Origin: an uncultured Thermomicrobiaceae bacterium | GTDB taxonomy: Bacteria; Chloroflexota; Chloroflexia; Thermomicrobiales; Thermomicrobiaceae | Reading direction: 5' to 3' | Length of the DNA stretch: 64,000 bases | Assembly (NCBI GenBank): GCA_938082375.1 | Contig: CALKCJ010000001.1 | Coordinates: forward strand, 1-64,000 | Shown here: positions 61,597 through 64,000 of the stretch, in pieces | Numbering within the stretch: the first letter of the stretch is position 1 | Layout of the letters: the number at the start of each line of letters is the position of its first letter | Notes under the pieces: generated by a model | Told to the model about the DNA's origin: nothing | What the model saw: the letters and a program-made list of their open reading frames with translations, nothing else | Database searches by the model: none | Translations under genes and position numbers: made by a program

Positions 61597-61860
61597 CTAC
61601 GATGTCCAGACACCAGCCGCGTAGCGCGCGGTAACCGCGCCGCAGACTGAGCAGCGGGCCTCGATCCCGTGTGTCGTCCGTCTCAGTCGTACCCGGCTCG
61701 TATCAGGGTGGTCTTCACCGCACTGGGAACAGACGACCGGCTCCCAGGCAGCGCGAGCGTCGTCAATGCTCTCGTTTCGCGTGCGACTCCTCCGAGCGCG
61801 AATGGGCTCATGCTCTTCTTCGAACGCGACGTCGAGCCTGTATCCACGCTGACGCTTCAT
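61597..61860 (-). CDS. Small zinc-ribbon protein (87 aa)
   Basis: The protein has two CxxC pairs, VCSQCGED and RCSVCGAV, about 27 residues apart, forming a probable zinc ribbon, and a basic N-terminus (MKRQRGYRLDVAFEEE). GAGGCAAGGG precedes the ATG. It could bind nucleic acid or another protein; I cannot assign a function. The region 61861-62289 contains no gene I trust; a possible small frameshifted frame begins MSNRNAWHEVSDELSK near 62010 but stops after 23 residues. Confidence 0.65.
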   Translation of the reverse strand: MKRQRGYRLDVAFEEEHEPIRARRSRTRNESIDDARAAWEPVVCSQCGEDHPDTSRVRLRRTTHGIEARCSVCGAVTARYAAGVWTS

Positions 61861-62289
61861 GCCCTTGCCTCGTCCTCCGCGTCAGTACACCTCGACCGGT
61901 CACCCTGTAGGGCGATGCCTGGCAGGTCTACCGCAGGTTGCTCTGTTTCGCGCTCCGTTCACCGGTTCCTGATGCTTGCTGTATAGCATCCGTCGAACGC
62001 TGGGTCAAGATGTCCAATCGAAATGCCTGGCACGAAGTGTCGGACGAGCTGTCGAAGCCCCGCTCTCCAGCGAGGTGCTGATCGCCCTCGGCCTGGTGGT
62101 CACCGAGCTCGCCCGCGCCGCCGGTATCCATCAGGCCGCCGGATTCGCTCCCACTCCTGACCCGACGTACTGCGGCTCCCAGCTTGGTGCTACGCAACGC
62201 CGTAGACAAGCAAAATGGTGAGAGAAGCGGCGATGGTTCTCGCCTTGGCCTCGCGGTACGTGGTCAATAGGGAGACGTACAATTCCAGT

Positions 62290-63345
62290 ATGTGTCACGC
62301 CACGATCAGCCTGCTCGCCCAGCGCATCCATGCTGGTGACCCACTCGATCAGGATGAAATCACCGCGATCTCCGGCTGGCAAGCTGAGGTCAGATGGCAA
62401 TTCATCGATATCTTGTTTTTGTCGCCCTTAGGCCGCCGCTGGCTCCGTGCCCGGTTGCTCAATGTCCTGCCCGCCCCAGAGCGCGCTGCCCTCGCTGAAC
62501 GGCTACTCGACTGGATCGAGGACTTCGACCCGCTCCACCGCGACCGGTCGATCCGCGAACTGGTGTCGGCCCTGCCGGAGGAGACGTTCGACCGTGTGCT
62601 CGTCTGGCTCGCGGGCACCAATGCTGCTGGTGCTGTCTGGGAAAGGGTCGCCGGTACTAGCCGTGCCGCGCTTCGTGAAGCTGCTTTGCACGTGCTTCAC
62701 CACGGCACACCTCTCGCACGCGAGACGATGATCTACTTACTCCTCCTCGACCCCGAGCATCCTGACCTGCTTTCGACCGAGGATCGCACCGCGCTGCTCG
62801 TCGAGATGCTCGTCGATCCCGATCCGGAAGTGCGCGGCCACGCAGCCGAACTGGCCGCAGAGTCGGATCCTGAGCTGCTGCTGACGGAGCTCGACACCTT
62901 CCTCTACGACGAGAGTGAGCGTGTACGCGCCGCCGCCTGGGCAACCGCTTTCGCTGCCGATCACGGAGCCGCCGCCGAGCGCGCGGCAAGACTTGTCGCC
63001 GATGAGGGTGCTCCCCTCTCCATACGGCGGAGCGCGCTCTGCGCGCTTGGTGAGCGGCTCTCGACCGAACAGATTGCGCCGCTCCTCGCGCTCCTGGTCA
63101 CCAACCCCGAGCGAACGCTGGCCGAGGACGCTGCTGAGCTGCTGTGGCGTCAACACCGCCACCCGCTCCCAGCCCAATCCGCGGTCCAGAGTCCGCATCC
63201 TGCGGTGCGTGAGATCGGCGAGCGGTTGCTCCACCCCACGCACGGCTCACCGGCCGCCGGTGGTGACCGCCCCGGTGCGCCCTCGTCCGCGTTTTACCGC
63301 AACCTGCTGGGGGTTAGAAAGAAGCTAAAAAGGAGCAAAGATTGA
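62290..63345 (+). CDS. HEAT-repeat protein
   Basis: The 351-residue protein is built of helical pairs like HEAT/armadillo repeats: LLVEMLVDPDPEVRGHAAELAAESD, FLYDESERVRAAAWATAFAAD and similar units between residues 130 and 320. Such proteins usually act as binding scaffolds. A TACAAT (62278-62283) ends 6 bases before the ATG, and no good ribosome-binding site is present, so the message may be leaderless. An upstream extension of 25 codons (from GTG 62215) is possible. The C-terminus is basic (KKLKRSKD). Function unknown. Confidence 0.7.
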   Translation: MCHATISLLAQRIHAGDPLDQDEITAISGWQAEVRWQFIDILFLSPLGRRWLRARLLNVLPAPERAALAERLLDWIEDFDPLHRDRSIRELVSALPEETFDRVLVWLAGTNAAGAVWERVAGTSRAALREAALHVLHHGTPLARETMIYLLLLDPEHPDLLSTEDRTALLVEMLVDPDPEVRGHAAELAAESDPELLLTELDTFLYDESERVRAAAWATAFAADHGAAAERAARLVADEGAPLSIRRSALCALGERLSTEQIAPLLALLVTNPERTLAEDAAELLWRQHRHPLPAQSAVQSPHPAVREIGERLLHPTHGSPAAGGDRPGAPSSAFYRNLLGVRKKLKRSKD

Positions 63346-63390
63346 CAGCACGACCACCCCCACGAGGATGGCCGCAACCGCGAGGAGCAT
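63325..63390 (-). CDS. Possible 21-aa membrane peptide
   Basis: ATG 63390 follows GGAGGT directly and encodes MLLAVAAILVGVVVLSIFAPF, cut here at one hydrophobic helix, ending at 63325. It follows the aldolase gene on the same strand. It may be a real small membrane peptide or chance; the distance from GGAGG to ATG is short. Confidence 0.25.
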   Translation of the reverse strand: MLLAVAAILVGVVVLSIFAPF

Positions 63391-63410
63391 ACCTCCGAAG
63401 GGCTCGACGT

Positions 63411-64000
63411 TCAGCCTCCGGTGTGATAGACGCTCCGCCGCAGCTCCGCTACCGCCTGTTGGCCCATCCCGTGCAACCGTAGGCCAGCGGCGCGCGCTGT
63501 GACCACCATCCGGCACAAGAACTCGAGCGTTTCCATCCGGCGAAAGGATGTCAAGGGCGAGTCGCCGACCGTCACTGCCCCGTGATTGGCCATGAGCACA
63601 ACGTAGCGGTCATCTCCCAGCGCCTCGGCCACCGCTCGCGCCAGGTCCTCAGTTCCAGGCCTGATGTAGGGCACGCGAGCGATTTGTCCGAGATAGAGCG
63701 CTGTCTCTGGCACGAGATCTGTGGGCGGCTCCTGTTCGCTACAGGCGATCAGCGTGGTATAGAGCGGTGACAGGTGGATGACGCAGTGCACGTCAGGCCG
63801 GCGCTGGTAGATACGCCGGTGAAGCTGGACTTCGCTCGAGGCTTGCGCCGGCTGGCCGGGTTCACCGAGAAGTGGGCACAACACTAGGTTTTGCGGATCC
63901 AGTTGGTCGAGCCTGGTACCGCGTTCGGTTATGACAAAGTGCGCTTCGCTGTAGCGTACGCTGAGGTTGCCACCCGTGCCCCACAGCAGGCCGCGGCATC
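63411..64000 (-). CDS. Class II aldolase/adducin family protein (5' end outside window)
   Basis: The frame is open to the window edge, so the start is missing. The visible 196 residues begin with the family motif GTGGNLSVRYSE, then FVITERGTRLDQLDP, and include VIHLSPLYTTLIACSE, the metal-binding type sequence of L-fuculose-phosphate aldolase relatives, and YVVLMANHGAVTVGDS. Such enzymes cleave or isomerise phosphorylated sugars with a zinc ion. The first histidine (CVIHLSP) matches usual HxH only partly. The substrate is unknown. Confidence 0.85.
   Translation of the reverse strand, partial: CRGLLWGTGGNLSVRYSEAHFVITERGTRLDQLDPQNLVLCPLLGEPGQPAQASSEVQLHRRIYQRRPDVHCVIHLSPLYTTLIACSEQEPPTDLVPETALYLGQIARVPYIRPGTEDLARAVAEALGDDRYVVLMANHGAVTVGDSPLTSFRRMETLEFLCRMVVTARAAGLRLHGMGQQAVAELRRSVYHTGG

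Noticed and set aside
61928-62221. Overlapping small frames on both strands between the zinc-ribbon and HEAT genes
   Set aside because: No ribosome-binding sites or family match. A possible remnant starting MSNRNAWHEVSDELSK is too short to call.

Overview
The window looks like a chromosomal stretch of a GC-rich, pigmented, probably thermophilic member of the Chloroflexota, most likely class Thermomicrobia (Thermomicrobium/Sphaerobacter relatives). This is an inference from gene content: a transaldolase-phosphoglucose isomerase fusion, a TilS-hypoxanthine phosphoribosyltransferase fusion, a carotenoid operon with CruF- and CruG-type genes, OpcA, an F420-type (Ddn-like) oxidoreductase and small zinc-ribbon membrane proteins. 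No rRNA or taxonomic marker was compared. Two tRNA genes are present (Ala-CGC and a CAU-anticodon tRNA). I found no CRISPR array, insertion sequence, prophage or classical DnaA-box cluster.

Layout: 1-3.6 kb holds a creatininase-family gene (cut by one base), ftsH, a small conserved gene and tRNA-Ala. 3.8-6.6 kb is a MarR-regulated drug exporter unit. 7-12 kb holds dnaA, a small membrane protein and a large FAD/Fe-S glycolate/lactate-type oxidoreductase. 11.9-19 kb is a tightly coupled leftward carotenoid operon: crtB, an esterase, a CruG-like glycosyltransferase, a CruF-acyltransferase fusion, crtI and ispH. The order suggests a glycosylated and perhaps acylated carotenoid. 19.2-22 kb holds TetR, an MFS transporter and MarR. 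22-25.5 kb holds ribosomal protein L25, small conserved proteins and a TrmO-FmdE-like fusion. 25.5-26.7 kb is a decayed TetR/membrane-protein pair. 26.7-30 kb holds an ABC exporter, a phosphonoacetate-hydrolase-like phosphatase and a DUF420 protein. 30.2-38.8 kb is an oxidative pentose phosphate operon: tal-pgi, gnd, zwf, opcA, pgl and a malate/lactate-type dehydrogenase. 39-44.4 kb is accessory: an F420-type oxidoreductase, a lipoprotein, a frameshifted C39-like secreted protein, a frameshifted membrane LuxR regulator and TetR plus a membrane protein. 44.5-49.4 kb holds a CAU tRNA, tilS-hpt, a GT-C-like membrane protein and a CvpA-like zinc-ribbon protein. 49.5-54.8 kb encodes a route from acyl-CoA to quinone: acyl-CoA dehydrogenase, enoyl-CoA hydratase, EtfB, EtfA and FixC. 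55-64 kb holds hypothetical and lipoprotein genes, then small-molecule enzymes (class III aminotransferase, D-cysteine desulfhydrase/ACC deaminase family, MmgE/PrpD), a HEAT-repeat protein and a truncated class II aldolase.

The most unusual signal is in the TetR gene at 25.5-26.2 kb. A 15-bp segment lying between perfect 14-bp inverted repeats (25993-26035) is flipped relative to the reading that gives a canonical TetR helix-turn-helix. The plus strand of the segment reads the missing residues. The same gene pair carries three single-base homopolymer indels, and two more indels break the C39-like and LuxR genes near 41-42 kb. I found none in the long housekeeping genes, so this is either real decay of accessory genes or a sequencing problem that happens to fall only there.
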